A DNA stretch of 64,000 bases from an uncultured Pelagibacteraceae bacterium (GTDB taxonomy: Bacteria; Pseudomonadota; Alphaproteobacteria; Pelagibacterales; Pelagibacteraceae), in contig CABZXL010000003.1 of assembly GCA_902529715.1 (NCBI GenBank), positions 1 through 64,000 on the forward strand, in the 5' to 3' direction. Made by a program: the position numbers and the translations under genes. The notes beneath the pieces were generated by a model, which made no database searches, was not told the origin of the DNA, and saw only the letters and a list, made by a program, of their open reading frames with translations. Every line of letters begins with the position of its first letter. The stretch's first letter is position 1. Positions 1 through 10,206 of the stretch are shown piece after piece.

Positions 1-1393
1 ACTTTCTTACATCATCTAAATTTCCAGAAATTGCAGCCGCTGCCGCCATGCCTGGGCTAACCAAATGCGTTCTTCCACCTCTTCCTTGTCTGCCTTCAAA
101 GTTTCTGTTTGAAGTAGAGGCACATCTTTCACCTGGTTTTAATTTATCAGCATTCATAGCTAAACACATGGAACATCCAGGTTCTCTCCATTCAAAACCT
201 GAATTTATAAAAATTTTATCTAAACCTTCTTGTTCAGCTTTTTCCTTAACCAATCCTGAGCCAGGAACAACCATTGCATTAACATGTTTTGCAATTTTTT
301 TATCTTTTAATATTTTTGCTGCTTCTCTTAAATCTTCAATTCTACCATTAGTACAACTACCAATAAAAACTTTATCAATTTTAATATCTTTAACTAAAAT
401 ATCAGAATTTAAACCCATATATTTTAATGATCTTTCTATTGAGTTTTTTTTATCTGGGTCAGTTTCATTTTTTGGATTTGGAACTTTTCCATCAATTGTG
501 ACTACATCTTGAGGTGAAGTTCCCCAAGTAACCATTGGTTTGATATCATTTCCCTCTAAATTAATTTCTTTATCAAAATTAGCTCCATCGTCAGATTTAA
601 GATTGCCCCAATACTCTAATGCTTTTTCCCAATTGTCTTTTTTTGGTGACATTGGTTTATCTTTTAAATAATCAAAAACTTTTTGATCTGGTTGAATTAA
701 ACCTGCTCTTGCTCCACCCTCTATAGTCATATTACAGATTGTCATTCGATTTTCTACACTAAGTGTAGAAATTAAGTTACCCGCATATTCAATTACATAA
801 CCTGTTCCACCAGCTGTTCCAATTTTTCCTATTATTTGTAAAATTACGTCTTTCGCTGTTACACCAATTGGTAATGTTCCATTTACATTAATTCTAAAAT
901 TTTTTGATTTTTTTTGTACTAAAGTTTGTGTTGCTAGTACGTGTTCAACTTCTGATGTTCCAATACCAAATGCTAAAGCCCCAAATGCTCCATGGGTTGC
1001 TGTATGACTATCACCACAAACAATAATAGTTCCGGGTTGAGTAAAACCTTGTTCTGGGCCAATGATATGAACTATTCCTTGTCTTTTATCGTTCATTCCA
1101 AAAATCTGTATTCCAAATTCTTTACAATTTGAATCTAATGTATCGACTTGTATTTTTGATTCTTGGTCAGAAATTCCTTTTGTTCTATCTGTAGTTGGAA
1201 CATTATGATCTGCTACAGCTAAAGTAAGTTTAGGTTGTCTAACTTTTCTATTTGAATTTCTTAAACTTTCAAATGCTTGAGGACTGGTTACTTCATGAAT
1301 TAAATGTCTATCAACAAAAAGTAATGATGTTCCGTCTTCTTGTTCATGAACAAGATGATCATTCCAAATTTTATCGTAAATTGTGTATGACAT
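1..1393 (-). CDS. leuC: 3-isopropylmalate dehydratase large subunit (partial, C-terminus beyond window start)
   Basis: Reverse-strand translation from ATG at 1393 gives [42 protein letters not shown]... with ...[32 protein letters not shown]... and ...FIGSCTNGR...; open to the window edge. Confidence 0.95.
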   Translation of the reverse strand, partial: MSYTIYDKIWNDHLVHEQEDGTSLLFVDRHLIHEVTSPQAFESLRNSNRKVRQPKLTLAVADHNVPTTDRTKGISDQESKIQVDTLDSNCKEFGIQIFGMNDKRQGIVHIIGPEQGFTQPGTIIVCGDSHTATHGAFGALAFGIGTSEVEHVLATQTLVQKKSKNFRINVNGTLPIGVTAKDVILQIIGKIGTAGGTGYVIEYAGNLISTLSVENRMTICNMTIEGGARAGLIQPDQKVFDYLKDKPMSPKKDNWEKALEYWGNLKSDDGANFDKEINLEGNDIKPMVTWGTSPQDVVTIDGKVPNPKNETDPDKKNSIERSLKYMGLNSDILVKDIKIDKVFIGSCTNGRIEDLREAAKILKDKKIAKHVNAMVVPGSGLVKEKAEQEGLDKIFINSGFEWREPGCSMCLAMNADKLKPGERCASTSNRNFEGRQGRGGRTHLVSPGMAAAAAISGNLDDVRK

Positions 1394-1403
1394 TTAGAAA
1401 AAA

Positions 1404-1955
1404 TTATTTTTTCTCTTCAGGAGTATCTTTTTTAATCTCTTCTTTTTTTGTTTCAGCTTTAATAGCTTCTGATTTATCTTCTGAAGTTTTTGGTTTTTCT
1501 TCTAGTTTTTCTTCAACAACTGGTGCTAAATTTTCTTCATTAACCTCTTCCGGTTTTGACTCAACATCAATACCTATTTTCTTTTTTATTTTTTCTGTAA
1601 TTCTAGCTGATTTACCTGTTCGATCTCTTAAATAATAAAGCTTTGCTCTCCTAACTTTTCCTGATCTGATTACCTTTATTGAATCTACAATTGGACTATA
1701 TAAAGCAAAAGTTCTTTCCACTCCTTCTCCGAAAGATATCTTTCTTACTGTAAAAGATGAGTTTAAATCTCTATTTTTTTTAGCAATACAAACACCTTCG
1801 AAATATTGAATTCTATCTCTTTTTCCTTCGGTAATTTTTACACCCACTTTAATTATATCGCCAGGAAAGAATTCTGGAAGTTTTTTTTCTGCAGAAATCT
1901 TCTTTACATTTGCAATATTAATTTCTTCTATCGTTTTCATGTTTAAATTTATCAA
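1404..1955 (-). CDS. rplS: 50S ribosomal protein L19 with K/E-rich C-terminal extension
   Basis: [33 protein letters not shown]... L19 core; about 60 aa acidic/basic tail. Confidence 0.95.
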   Translation of the reverse strand: MINLNMKTIEEINIANVKKISAEKKLPEFFPGDIIKVGVKITEGKRDRIQYFEGVCIAKKNRDLNSSFTVRKISFGEGVERTFALYSPIVDSIKVIRSGKVRRAKLYYLRDRTGKSARITEKIKKKIGIDVESKPEEVNEENLAPVVEEKLEEKPKTSEDKSEAIKAETKKEEIKKDTPEEKK

Positions 1956-1956
1956 A

Positions 1957-2643
1957 TTAATTTTTTTTATATTTTTGCCACAAATCTGGTCTTCGGTCGC
2001 GTGTTATAGCCTCAGATTGAGATAAACGCCAGTCTTTAATTTTCGCATGATCACCAGATAATAATACATCTGGAACTGTTTTTTCTTCCCAAATTTGAGG
2101 TTTTGTATATTGAGGATACTCTAAAAGTCCATTCTCAAAGCTTTCTTCTTCCACTGATGTTTCATTTCCAAGCACTCCTGATAATAATCTTATAATCGAA
2201 TCTAACATTACAAATGCTGCACTTTCTCCACCAGATAAAACAAAATCGCCTATACTTATTTCTTCTATATTCCTTGATTCTATAACTCTTTGATCAACAC
2301 CTTCAAAATGTCCACAGATTAAATTAATAGTTGCCTCCTTAGAAAGTTCTTTTGCCAATTGTTGGTTAAATAATTTTCCTTTTGGACTTAAATAAATTAT
2401 TTTTTCTTTCGACTTTAAATTTTTGTCTAAAGAATTTGCAAGAACATCTGGCTTAATTAACATGCCTGAACCTCCTCCGTAGGTAGTATCATCAACTGAC
2501 TTATGTTTGTCAGTTGCATAATCTCTAATATTTACTGTTTCCAATTTCCATATTTTTTCTTCTAATGCTTTACCATACAAACCTTTGCCTAGTGGTCCTG
2601 GAAAAAATTCTGGGTAAAGTGTAAATATTCGAGCAAGTAACAT
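1957..2643 (-). CDS. trmD: tRNA (guanine-N1)-methyltransferase
   Basis: [32 protein letters not shown]...[12 protein letters not shown]...[11 protein letters not shown]; start placed at 2643 rather than 2733 because the upstream part is out-of-frame rpsP repeat. Confidence 0.95.
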   Translation of the reverse strand: MLLARIFTLYPEFFPGPLGKGLYGKALEEKIWKLETVNIRDYATDKHKSVDDTTYGGGSGMLIKPDVLANSLDKNLKSKEKIIYLSPKGKLFNQQLAKELSKEATINLICGHFEGVDQRVIESRNIEEISIGDFVLSGGESAAFVMLDSIIRLLSGVLGNETSVEEESFENGLLEYPQYTKPQIWEEKTVPDVLLSGDHAKIKDWRLSQSEAITRDRRPDLWQKYKKN

Positions 2644-2644
2644 T

Positions 2645-3064
2645 TTATTTTTTCTCTTCTGCTTTTGGAGCGTCAGCTTTTTTCTCTTCTGCTTTTGGAG
2701 CGTCAGCTTTTTTCTCTTCTGCTTTTGGAGCATCAGCTTTTTTCTCTTCTTCTCCTTCTTTTTTTCTATCTTTTTTTGGTATAGCTTTTTGAGGATTATT
2801 GCCCTTTGCAGGCATTTCCATCATTTTGTTTTCAGCAAGAATTCTCGTAACTCTTGTTGTAGGTTGAGCTCCTTGGCTTAGCCAATATTTAATTCTTTCT
2901 TCTTCTAATCCCACTCTTTCTTTTTTTTCTTTTGGTAGTAAAGGATTAAAAAACCCAAGTTTTTCAATAAACCTTCCATCTCTTGCAAACCTACTGTCTG
3001 CTACTACAATTTTATATACGGGTCTCTTTTTTGTTCCTCCCATAGATAATCTAAGTTTTAACAT
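2645..3064 (-). CDS. rpsP: 30S ribosomal protein S16 with repetitive C-terminal tail
   Basis: [42 protein letters not shown]; tail of [10 protein letters not shown] repeats. Confidence 0.95.
   Translation of the reverse strand: MLKLRLSMGGTKKRPVYKIVVADSRFARDGRFIEKLGFFNPLLPKEKKERVGLEEERIKYWLSQGAQPTTRVTRILAENKMMEMPAKGNNPQKAIPKKDRKKEGEEEKKADAPKAEEKKADAPKAEEKKADAPKAEEKK
2651..2750. repeat. 30-bp in-frame tandem repeat (about 3.3 copies) in the 3' end of rpsP
   Basis: tttctcttctgcttttggagcgtcagcttt repeated at 2651, 2681 and 2711 (third copy has one substitution), partial copy at 2741; encodes [10 protein letters not shown] x3. Confidence 0.95.
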
Positions 3065-3078
3065 TCATTCTCCTTTTA

Positions 3079-4437
3079 TTATTTTAGTTGATTAAAAAGC
3101 TCTGGAGGTATTCCTTTGTCAGTCATACCTTTCAAGTTTCCTTTTGACATCTTTTTCATCATTTCAGACATCATTTTAAATTGTTTTAACAATTTATTGA
3201 TAGTGGCTACATCTGTACCGGAGCCATTAGCAATTCTTTTTCTTCTAGAACCATCAATAATTTTTGGGTTCTCTCTTTCTTTTTTTGTCATCGATAGAAT
3301 TATTGCTTCATTTTGAGAAATAATCGATTCGTCAACTCCAGCTTGATCCATTTGAGATTTAATTTTTGAAACTCCAGGAAGAAAGGACATAACACCTTCA
3401 ATTCCACCCATCTTTTTCATTTGTCTTAACTGAGTTAAATAATCTTCCATAGAAAAACTACCTTTTTTTAAATTTTCTTCAGTTTTCTTTAAATTTTCTT
3501 CACTTAAGTCCTGGGATGCTTTTTCAACAAGAGATACAATATCTCCCATTCCAAGAATTCTATTTGCAATTCTATCTGGATGAAAAACTTCTATATTTTC
3601 AATTTTTTCTCCAATACCTAGAAATTTAATTGGAACATTGGAAACATACTTCATGCTAACTGCTGCTCCACCTCTAGCATCACCATCTGCTCTTGTAAGA
3701 ACAATGCCTGTAAGATTAACTGTATTTTTAAATTCTTTTGCTACTTCAGCAGCAACTTGTCCTGTTAAAGAATCTGCAACAAGAAATGTTTCTGTTGGAT
3801 TAATTATACTTTCTATTTGCTTAATTTCACTCATCATTTGAAGATCAATTTGAGTTCTTCCAGCAGTATCAAATAAAATTATCTCTGCTCCATTAAGATT
3901 TGCTGCACTAATTGCTCTTCTGCAGATGTCTGGTGGCAATTGTCCTTCAATAATTGGTAATGTCAAAATATTATTTTGTTCTCCAAGAGATTTAAGCTGT
4001 TCTTGGGCAGCTGGTCTGTAGACATCGAGACTGACCATCATAATTTTCTTTTTCTTATTTTTTTCAAAAAATTTTGCTAATTTTGCAGTCGTAGTTGTTT
4101 TTCCTGAACCTTGAAGTCCAACTAACATCATGGGGACGGGTGGAACAGCATTTAAATTTATATCTTCATTTTTTTCGCCAAGTAATTTTACTAATTCATC
4201 ATAAACTATTTTCACCACCATTTGTCCTGGTGAAGTAGATCTAATAATTTCTTGACCTAAAGCTTTTGGTTTAACATTTTCAATAAATTGTTTTGCAACG
4301 TCCAATGTCACATCCGCTTCTAACAAAGCTTGCCTTATGCCTCTAAGAGCTTCATCTACTTGTTTTTCATCAAGTGAGGGTGCTTTTTTTAGAGAAGAAA
4401 AAACTTCTTCAAATTTATTTGTCAAATTTTCAAACAT
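3079..4437 (-). CDS. ffh: Signal recognition particle protein
   Basis: GLQGSGKTTTTAKLAKF, DTAGRTQID, TRADGDARGGAAVS, methionine-rich M domain. Confidence 0.97.
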   Translation of the reverse strand: MFENLTNKFEEVFSSLKKAPSLDEKQVDEALRGIRQALLEADVTLDVAKQFIENVKPKALGQEIIRSTSPGQMVVKIVYDELVKLLGEKNEDINLNAVPPVPMMLVGLQGSGKTTTTAKLAKFFEKNKKKKIMMVSLDVYRPAAQEQLKSLGEQNNILTLPIIEGQLPPDICRRAISAANLNGAEIILFDTAGRTQIDLQMMSEIKQIESIINPTETFLVADSLTGQVAAEVAKEFKNTVNLTGIVLTRADGDARGGAAVSMKYVSNVPIKFLGIGEKIENIEVFHPDRIANRILGMGDIVSLVEKASQDLSEENLKKTEENLKKGSFSMEDYLTQLRQMKKMGGIEGVMSFLPGVSKIKSQMDQAGVDESIISQNEAIILSMTKKERENPKIIDGSRRKRIANGSGTDVATINKLLKQFKMMSEMMKKMSKGNLKGMTDKGIPPELFNQLK

Positions 4438-4453
4438 ATTTTAATCCAGCAGC

Positions 4454-4545
4454 TATCGCACCAGTGGGCGAACCCTCGCAGACTGGTGTCGATCTCTTTG
4501 TTACCAAAGACACCGCAAATTGCTTATTTTGCGGAAACTGCGATA
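4454..4545 (-). promoter_or_regulatory. Structured 5' leader RNA upstream of ffh (candidate ffh motif cis-regulatory RNA)
   Basis: Closing helix TATCGCA/TGCGATA (4539-4545 with 4454-4460), hairpin CCGCAAA/TTTGCGG (4513-4519 with 4528-4534), stem GTGTC/GACAC around TTTG-GTAA-CAAA, stem CCAGT/ACTGG around GCGA-GGGT-TCGC; ends 16 nt before the ffh ATG; locally GC-rich. Confidence 0.85.
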
Positions 4546-4594
4546 AACTATAATAGAGGTTCAAAAAGTCAATAAATAAGTTAAATATTATTAT

Positions 4595-5419
4595 ATGGAA
4601 TTCAAAGCTTTTAAAATGGATGGTCTAGGAAATGATTTTGTAATCATTGATCAAAGATATGATCATATTGAGTTAACAAATGACCAGGTTAAAAAAATAT
4701 GCAATAGAAATTTTATTGGTTGTGATCAACTTATATTTATTAAAAAAAATGAAAAGATTGATGCAGATATGGAATTTTATAATTCAGATGGAAGTGCTTC
4801 AGGAGCTTGTGGAAATGGAACAAGATGTGTGGCTTATTTATTATCAAAAGAAAAGAATAAAAATAAAATTATACTAGGTACTGAATCTGGAAATTTAGAA
4901 TCAAAAATTTTAGAAGAAAAATTGGTAGAAACAAAATTAGGACCAGCAAAAACTAATTGGAATGAGATTCCTTTAGTGGAAGAGTTAAATACTATTAATT
5001 TAAAATATAAAATAATCGATAATAACAATAAAGAACATTTTGGCGGTACGGCAGTAAATGTTGGAAATCCACATATTGTTTTTTTTGTTAATAATATAGA
5101 AGATTTTAATTTAGAAAAAATTGGACCAGAAATTGAAAACGATAAATTATTTCCAGAAAAATGTAATGTTACTTTAGCAAAGATAAATAATGAAAATCAT
5201 ATTAAAGTCAAAGTGTGGGAAAGAGGTGCTGGACTAACAAAAGCTTGTGGTACAGCTGCTTGTGCAACAGCTTATGCTGCAAAAATTAATGGTAAAATTA
5301 AAAACAAAACTGAAATAGAATTTGAACTAGGAAAACTGTCCATCTTCATAGATGAAAGAAAAAATATTTCTATGACTGGACCTGTTTCAAATATTAATCA
5401 AATTAATATAAAAATTTAA
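4595..5419 (+). CDS. dapF: Diaminopimelate epimerase
   Basis: FKMDGLGNDFVIID, ACGNGTRCVA, ERGAGLTKACGTAACA. Confidence 0.96.
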   Translation: MEFKAFKMDGLGNDFVIIDQRYDHIELTNDQVKKICNRNFIGCDQLIFIKKNEKIDADMEFYNSDGSASGACGNGTRCVAYLLSKEKNKNKIILGTESGNLESKILEEKLVETKLGPAKTNWNEIPLVEELNTINLKYKIIDNNNKEHFGGTAVNVGNPHIVFFVNNIEDFNLEKIGPEIENDKLFPEKCNVTLAKINNENHIKVKVWERGAGLTKACGTAACATAYAAKINGKIKNKTEIEFELGKLSIFIDERKNISMTGPVSNINQINIKI

Positions 5420-6336
5420 TGGGTATTTTTGAAAAATTTAAATTAGGTTTTAAAAAAAGTGCCTCTACTTTTACATCTGGTCTTAAAGAAATAATTATAA
5501 AAAAAGAAATAGATGATAAGACACTTAATGAAATTGAGGATTTTTTAATTCAATCTGATGTAGGTGTCGCAGCATCTGAAGAAATTAGAAATATAATTGC
5601 TGAAAAAAAAATTGACCCAAATAAAAATAAAGTTAATGAAATTAACTCAATTCTTAAAAATTATATAATTGATTTAATGTCTCCGTTAGAAAACGAAAAT
5701 TTTTTTAAAAGTACAAATAATTTAAATGCTATTCTCGTCTCAGGAGTTAATGGAGTTGGAAAAACAACTACCATAGGAAAAATTGGAAAAATATTAAAAT
5801 CTAATGATAATAAAGTTATATTTTCAGCATCAGATACATTTAGAGCCGCAGCAATTGAGCAACTTGAAAATTGGGCAAAAAAAATAGATGTGAAAATCAT
5901 AAAATCTTCACAAGGTTCTGACCCTGCGTCTGTCGCATATAAAGCTGTTGATGAAGCATTAAAAAATCAATTTACACATGTTTTAATAGATACTGCAGGA
6001 AGACTACAAAATAAAAAAAATTTAATGGAAGAATATAAAAAAATTGCAAATGTAACAAAAAAAATTGACCCAAATGCTCCTCACGAAGTTTTATTAGTTT
6101 TAGATGCAACTTCTGGACAAAATGTAATTAATCAAGTCGAAGAATTTAATAAGATAATTCCAATAACAGGATTAATTATGACTAAACTAGATGGAACTGC
6201 AAAGGGTGGTATTTTAATTGCAATTGCAAAAAAATATAAATTACCAATTATTGCTTTAGGTTTGGGAGAAAAAGAAGATGATCTACAAATTTTTAAAGCA
6301 GAACAATTTGCTGAAGCTTTTATTACAACTAATTAA
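5419..6336 (+). CDS. ftsY: SRP receptor FtsY
   Basis: GVNGVGKTTTIGKI, DTFRAAAIEQL, DTAGRLQNKKNLMEE, TKLDGTAKGG; overlaps the dapF stop by one base. Confidence 0.96.
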   Translation: MGIFEKFKLGFKKSASTFTSGLKEIIIKKEIDDKTLNEIEDFLIQSDVGVAASEEIRNIIAEKKIDPNKNKVNEINSILKNYIIDLMSPLENENFFKSTNNLNAILVSGVNGVGKTTTIGKIGKILKSNDNKVIFSASDTFRAAAIEQLENWAKKIDVKIIKSSQGSDPASVAYKAVDEALKNQFTHVLIDTAGRLQNKKNLMEEYKKIANVTKKIDPNAPHEVLLVLDATSGQNVINQVEEFNKIIPITGLIMTKLDGTAKGGILIAIAKKYKLPIIALGLGEKEDDLQIFKAEQFAEAFITTN

Positions 6337-6889
6337 TTAAATTATTTGAAATTAAAGGTTTATAATAATTACAATTATATTTTTCCTCTAAACTTAAATA
6401 TCCACATTTCTTTGCAACTGATGAAATTATAAACTCTAATCTATTTTTTTTATCATATCTTTTTAAATTTCTTTTAGAGATATCAAAAACTAAGTTAGCG
6501 TTAATATTTTTAATGGCACTTACCATTATTAAAGTATTATTATCGTTTAATAAATAATATGCAAAATCTTCTGGAAATACTGGAAAATCATAATTTTCTA
6601 TTATTTGTTTTGCTTTTGATGGAAACCAATCATAAGAAATTAATGACTCGTCAGATTTAGTATGATTATTATAAATATATAAGTCTTGAGGATAATCAGT
6701 TATATAATTAAATTCCTCACCTCTAGCTAGTACAGCTTTACTTCTGGTTTTAAAGTAAAGTGTAAAATCATTATTATAAGATTGCATTGTTCCTATATAA
6801 AAAAAATCTTCTTTTTCTAAATTATTAGGTTCTGCAAAAGAATTTTTGCAAATTAAAAAAATCAATACAATTAATACTTTAAATTTCAT
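6329..6889 (-). CDS. Hypothetical secreted protein
   Basis: 186 aa ORF with signal-peptide-like N-terminus MKFKVLIVLIFLICKNSFAEP. Confidence 0.7.
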   Translation of the reverse strand: MKFKVLIVLIFLICKNSFAEPNNLEKEDFFYIGTMQSYNNDFTLYFKTRSKAVLARGEEFNYITDYPQDLYIYNNHTKSDESLISYDWFPSKAKQIIENYDFPVFPEDFAYYLLNDNNTLIMVSAIKNINANLVFDISKRNLKRYDKKNRLEFIISSVAKKCGYLSLEEKYNCNYYKPLISNNLIN

Positions 6890-6963
6890 ATAAAATAATG
6901 GGTAAAGTAAAATTTTGTATATGGTTTGTTTAAATTATGAATAAAATGTGATTATAAAATTTA

Positions 6964-8190
6964 ATGAAAAAAATTCTTAATTTTGCACTGTATGACTTCG
7001 CTAATTCTGCATTTACAACAATTATAATTACTTTTATTTTTTCAACATATTTTGCAAAACAAATTGCACCTAATCCTGTTTTAGGGCAATCCTACTGGGG
7101 TTGGGCCATAGGGACTACAGGAATATTGGTTGCAATAATTGGACCAATATTAGGAAGTTACGCAGATAAAAAAAATTTTACAGAATTCTTTATTAAGTTA
7201 TTTACAATAATATGCATTTCATTAACAACTTTATTGTGGTTTTCAAAACCTTCAGAAAAATATTTATTATTTACTTTAATTATAGTTGCCTTGGCTAATT
7301 TTTTTTATGAATTAAGCCTAATTTTTTATAATTCTATTCTTAAAAGAATTTCAAAAACAAGTGATTTAGGAAAATCTTCAGGTTTTAGTTTTGCTTTGGG
7401 TTATATTGGTGGAATATTAATATTGATAATTTGTATAAAAATTTTTATTGATAATGATGTTTTGCCTTTTGGTCTTTCAAAAGAAAATTCAGAAAATATT
7501 AGAGCTACATCAATTGTAGTTGCAGTCTGGTATTTAATTTTTTCAATACCCTTTTTATTTAGTTTAAAAAAAAAAATAAATAATAAAATTGAACTATCAT
7601 CAGATAATATAAAAAAAATTAAGGATTTAATTTGGAATAATGGTTTAAATAATTTAGGAAAATTTTTAATTGCAAGAATGCTTTATGCTGACGGCTTAAA
7701 TGCCATTATAGTAATGGGCGGAATTTTTGCAGTAGGTGTATTTAATTTAGAAATCAAAGATTTACTAATTTTATCAATACTTATGAATGTTACAGCCTTT
7801 ATTGGTGCAATAGTAGGAGGTTATGCAAATGATAAATTCTCATCAAAATCTGTAATTATTTTCTCTCTATTGGGTTTAATAATTTCTTCATCAATAATTC
7901 TTTTTGTTAAATCACAGTTATTTTTTTTAATTTTCGCAGCGATAAATGGTTTTTTTATTGGTCCAATCCAATCAGCAAGCAGAGTTTTCATTACTAAATC
8001 TATAGATGAAAATAATCAGGCTTCAGGCTTTGGTCTATTTGCCTTATCTGGAAAGTTGACTTCATTTATCGGGCCACTATTGGTAAGCACAATTACTTAT
8101 ATCTCTAGTAGTCAAAGAATAGGTTTTTCTTCAGCAATAATTCTTCTTTTGATTGGTTTGCTTATTTTACTAAAAGTAAAAAAAAACTAA
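6964..8190 (+). CDS. MFS transporter, UMF1/Atg22-like
   Basis: LYDFANSAFTTIIITFIFSTYF... 12-TM pattern typical of UMF1 family. Confidence 0.85.
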   Translation: MKKILNFALYDFANSAFTTIIITFIFSTYFAKQIAPNPVLGQSYWGWAIGTTGILVAIIGPILGSYADKKNFTEFFIKLFTIICISLTTLLWFSKPSEKYLLFTLIIVALANFFYELSLIFYNSILKRISKTSDLGKSSGFSFALGYIGGILILIICIKIFIDNDVLPFGLSKENSENIRATSIVVAVWYLIFSIPFLFSLKKKINNKIELSSDNIKKIKDLIWNNGLNNLGKFLIARMLYADGLNAIIVMGGIFAVGVFNLEIKDLLILSILMNVTAFIGAIVGGYANDKFSSKSVIIFSLLGLIISSSIILFVKSQLFFLIFAAINGFFIGPIQSASRVFITKSIDENNQASGFGLFALSGKLTSFIGPLLVSTITYISSSQRIGFSSAIILLLIGLLILLKVKKN

Positions 8191-8990
8191 TTTAAATTTC
8201 TTATAAATAGATCAATTTCATTGACTAATTTTTCATCAAAATTCATCATATGATCATCTAAATCTGTAAAGTATTTAAATTTAGGACTATTTGCCATTTC
8301 GAAAATTTTTTCTCCCATATAAAATGGTACAATTTTATCTTTTCTTCCATGTAAAACTAGAATGGGTGATTTTATATTTTTAATTTTATTTTTACTTTCA
8401 TATTTATCTTTAAGAAGAAACTTTACAGGAAAAATTGGATATATTTTTTGACCCATATCTACCATAGAAGTAAAAGGTGCTTCTAAAATTATACCTGCAA
8501 AATTTTCATTTTGCGCAACTTCAGTGGTTATAGCTGTTCCCAAAGACTCTCCGTATAATATAATTCGATCATTGGAAATTCCTTTTTTATTTAGCCATTC
8601 TATACCACCTAGAGCATCTTTGTATAAACCTGTTTCGCTAGGATTGCCTGGATTTCCACTATACCCCCTCCATGAAATAATTAAAAAATTAATATCCATA
8701 TTTCCTAAAAAATTAAGTTTATCAATTCTATTATCTAAATTGCCTGCATTGCCATGTAAAAAAAGTATTGTTTTTTTATTAGAATTTTTTAAGTGAAACC
8801 AACCTTTTAATTCAAAATTATCAGAGGTCTTAAAATTTATAGTTTCAAAATTATGTATCAAGCCTTTCCCTGTTATCTGGGGACTAAAAGGATGATAAAG
8901 AAGTTTCCTTTGAAAAAAATACACAACAACTGTAATAACAAAATAGATTAAAATTAATAAAAAAAAAGATTTAATAAAGATATTATTCAT
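8187..8990 (-). CDS. Alpha/beta hydrolase (BEM46-like)
   Basis: LFLHGNAGNLDNR, LYGESLGTAI, LHGRKDKIVP; N-terminal TM. Confidence 0.88.
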   Translation of the reverse strand: MNNIFIKSFFLLILIYFVITVVVYFFQRKLLYHPFSPQITGKGLIHNFETINFKTSDNFELKGWFHLKNSNKKTILFLHGNAGNLDNRIDKLNFLGNMDINFLIISWRGYSGNPGNPSETGLYKDALGGIEWLNKKGISNDRIILYGESLGTAITTEVAQNENFAGIILEAPFTSMVDMGQKIYPIFPVKFLLKDKYESKNKIKNIKSPILVLHGRKDKIVPFYMGEKIFEMANSPKFKYFTDLDDHMMNFDEKLVNEIDLFIRNLN

Positions 8991-10197
8991 TTCTATTATT
9001 TAGTAAAAAATATAAATAACTTAAAATACATATTAACAAATAGGCAGAAAAAGAAATCTGAAAACTTTGAATTTCTCCTTTTCCAAGAAACTGTGATAGA
9101 TCAATAATTAAACCAATACCCCACTGCATTATAAAAGTACCTACAAAAATAAGTAAATTAAATGATGTAAGTGATTTTCCAGCCAAGCTAGTTGGAAAAG
9201 ATAAAGCCACAGCAGGCTGAGTAAGAGTTAATACTATTGAAGTAAGTATATAAACTGTAAAATGTAATGCTCCTGCATTTTCACCTGAAATAATGATAAC
9301 AAATAATGATAAATAGCTAATTGGCAATCCTAACTTCATTAGTTTCATCGACTCAATACCAAGTTTTGTAATTTTGGGCAAAATGTATCCAAAAATAAAA
9401 AAAGCAATCAACATTGTTATATTTATCCAAAAAAGTCCTGTTGCGCTCTCTAATGGTGTATATCCCGTAACTCTAACCATCCAGGGCCCAGCCCATAAAG
9501 TTTGAATTGCAACCATTCCTCCATAATTAAATAAACCAAGAGGAATTGTACTTCTAAAAAACTTATTTTTCCAAACATCTGATAAAGATCCTACATTCTT
9601 TCCATCCTTGCTATCTTCACTTTTCCATGAAGGAATAAACAGTAATGTGAAAATTATTATAAGAAATATTACAATAGCTACAGAGCCAAATATCCATCTC
9701 CAACCAATAACTGGTAATAAAATTTGAACGGGTAATGTTGAAAAAACAAAACCCATTGAAAGCACCATTAACATCCAAGCATTAGCTCTTTGTTGGTATT
9801 CGTCTGCAAACCAAATTCTGTAACCAGTTAAAGGTCCCATTAAACATGCACTAACACCAACTCCAATTAAAATTCTTGATATAAGCAAACCTGAAAAGCT
9901 TTGCGCCAAAGCAAAAGCGGCTGTTCCAATAATTGCAATTAATAAAAATGATGAAACGACTTTTTTAGGCCCATGTTTATCAAGTAAATATCCGAGCGGT
10001 ATTTGCATAGATGCAAATCCTAAAAAATAACCACCAGCTAATAATCCTAGATCACCAGCGGTTAAATTAAACTCTGAAGTTAGTAAAGGAGATAAAGTTG
10101 CAGTAATTGCCCTTAAAAGTGCAGATATAAAATATCCACAAGCAAATACAAAAAATATTAGAACCGCTTTTTTAATCGGCAAAATATTTTTTTCCAT
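8983..10197 (-). CDS. MFS transporter
   Basis: 404 aa, 12-TM; GYLLDKHGPKKV motif between TM2 and TM3. Confidence 0.88.
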   Translation of the reverse strand: MEKNILPIKKAVLIFFVFACGYFISALLRAITATLSPLLTSEFNLTAGDLGLLAGGYFLGFASMQIPLGYLLDKHGPKKVVSSFLLIAIIGTAAFALAQSFSGLLISRILIGVGVSACLMGPLTGYRIWFADEYQQRANAWMLMVLSMGFVFSTLPVQILLPVIGWRWIFGSVAIVIFLIIIFTLLFIPSWKSEDSKDGKNVGSLSDVWKNKFFRSTIPLGLFNYGGMVAIQTLWAGPWMVRVTGYTPLESATGLFWINITMLIAFFIFGYILPKITKLGIESMKLMKLGLPISYLSLFVIIISGENAGALHFTVYILTSIVLTLTQPAVALSFPTSLAGKSLTSFNLLIFVGTFIMQWGIGLIIDLSQFLGKGEIQSFQISFSAYLLICILSYLYFLLNNRNE

Positions 10198-10206
10198 TTA
10201 TTTAAA

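Noticed and set aside
48-512. 154-aa plus-strand ORF
   Set aside because: Antisense to well-supported leuC; likewise 3116, 3638, 8524, 11426, 13932, 14598, 32756, 33440, 33714, 33923, 38762, 39234, 42864, 43596, 54863, 60227 and similar ORFs are shadows of real genes
2644-2733. Extended TrmD N-terminus ([30 protein letters not shown])
   Set aside because: It is the alternate frame of the rpsP 30-bp repeats; TrmD homology starts at [16 protein letters not shown] (2643)
2651-2750. CRISPR-like short repeats
   Set aside because: Repeats are contiguous without spacers and in frame within rpsP
4454-4545. Candidate 4.5S SRP RNA (ffs)
   Set aside because: The conserved SRP domain IV core (GGAAGGAAGCAGCC-like tetraloop/asymmetric loop region) is not seen; position and fold fit an mRNA leader instead
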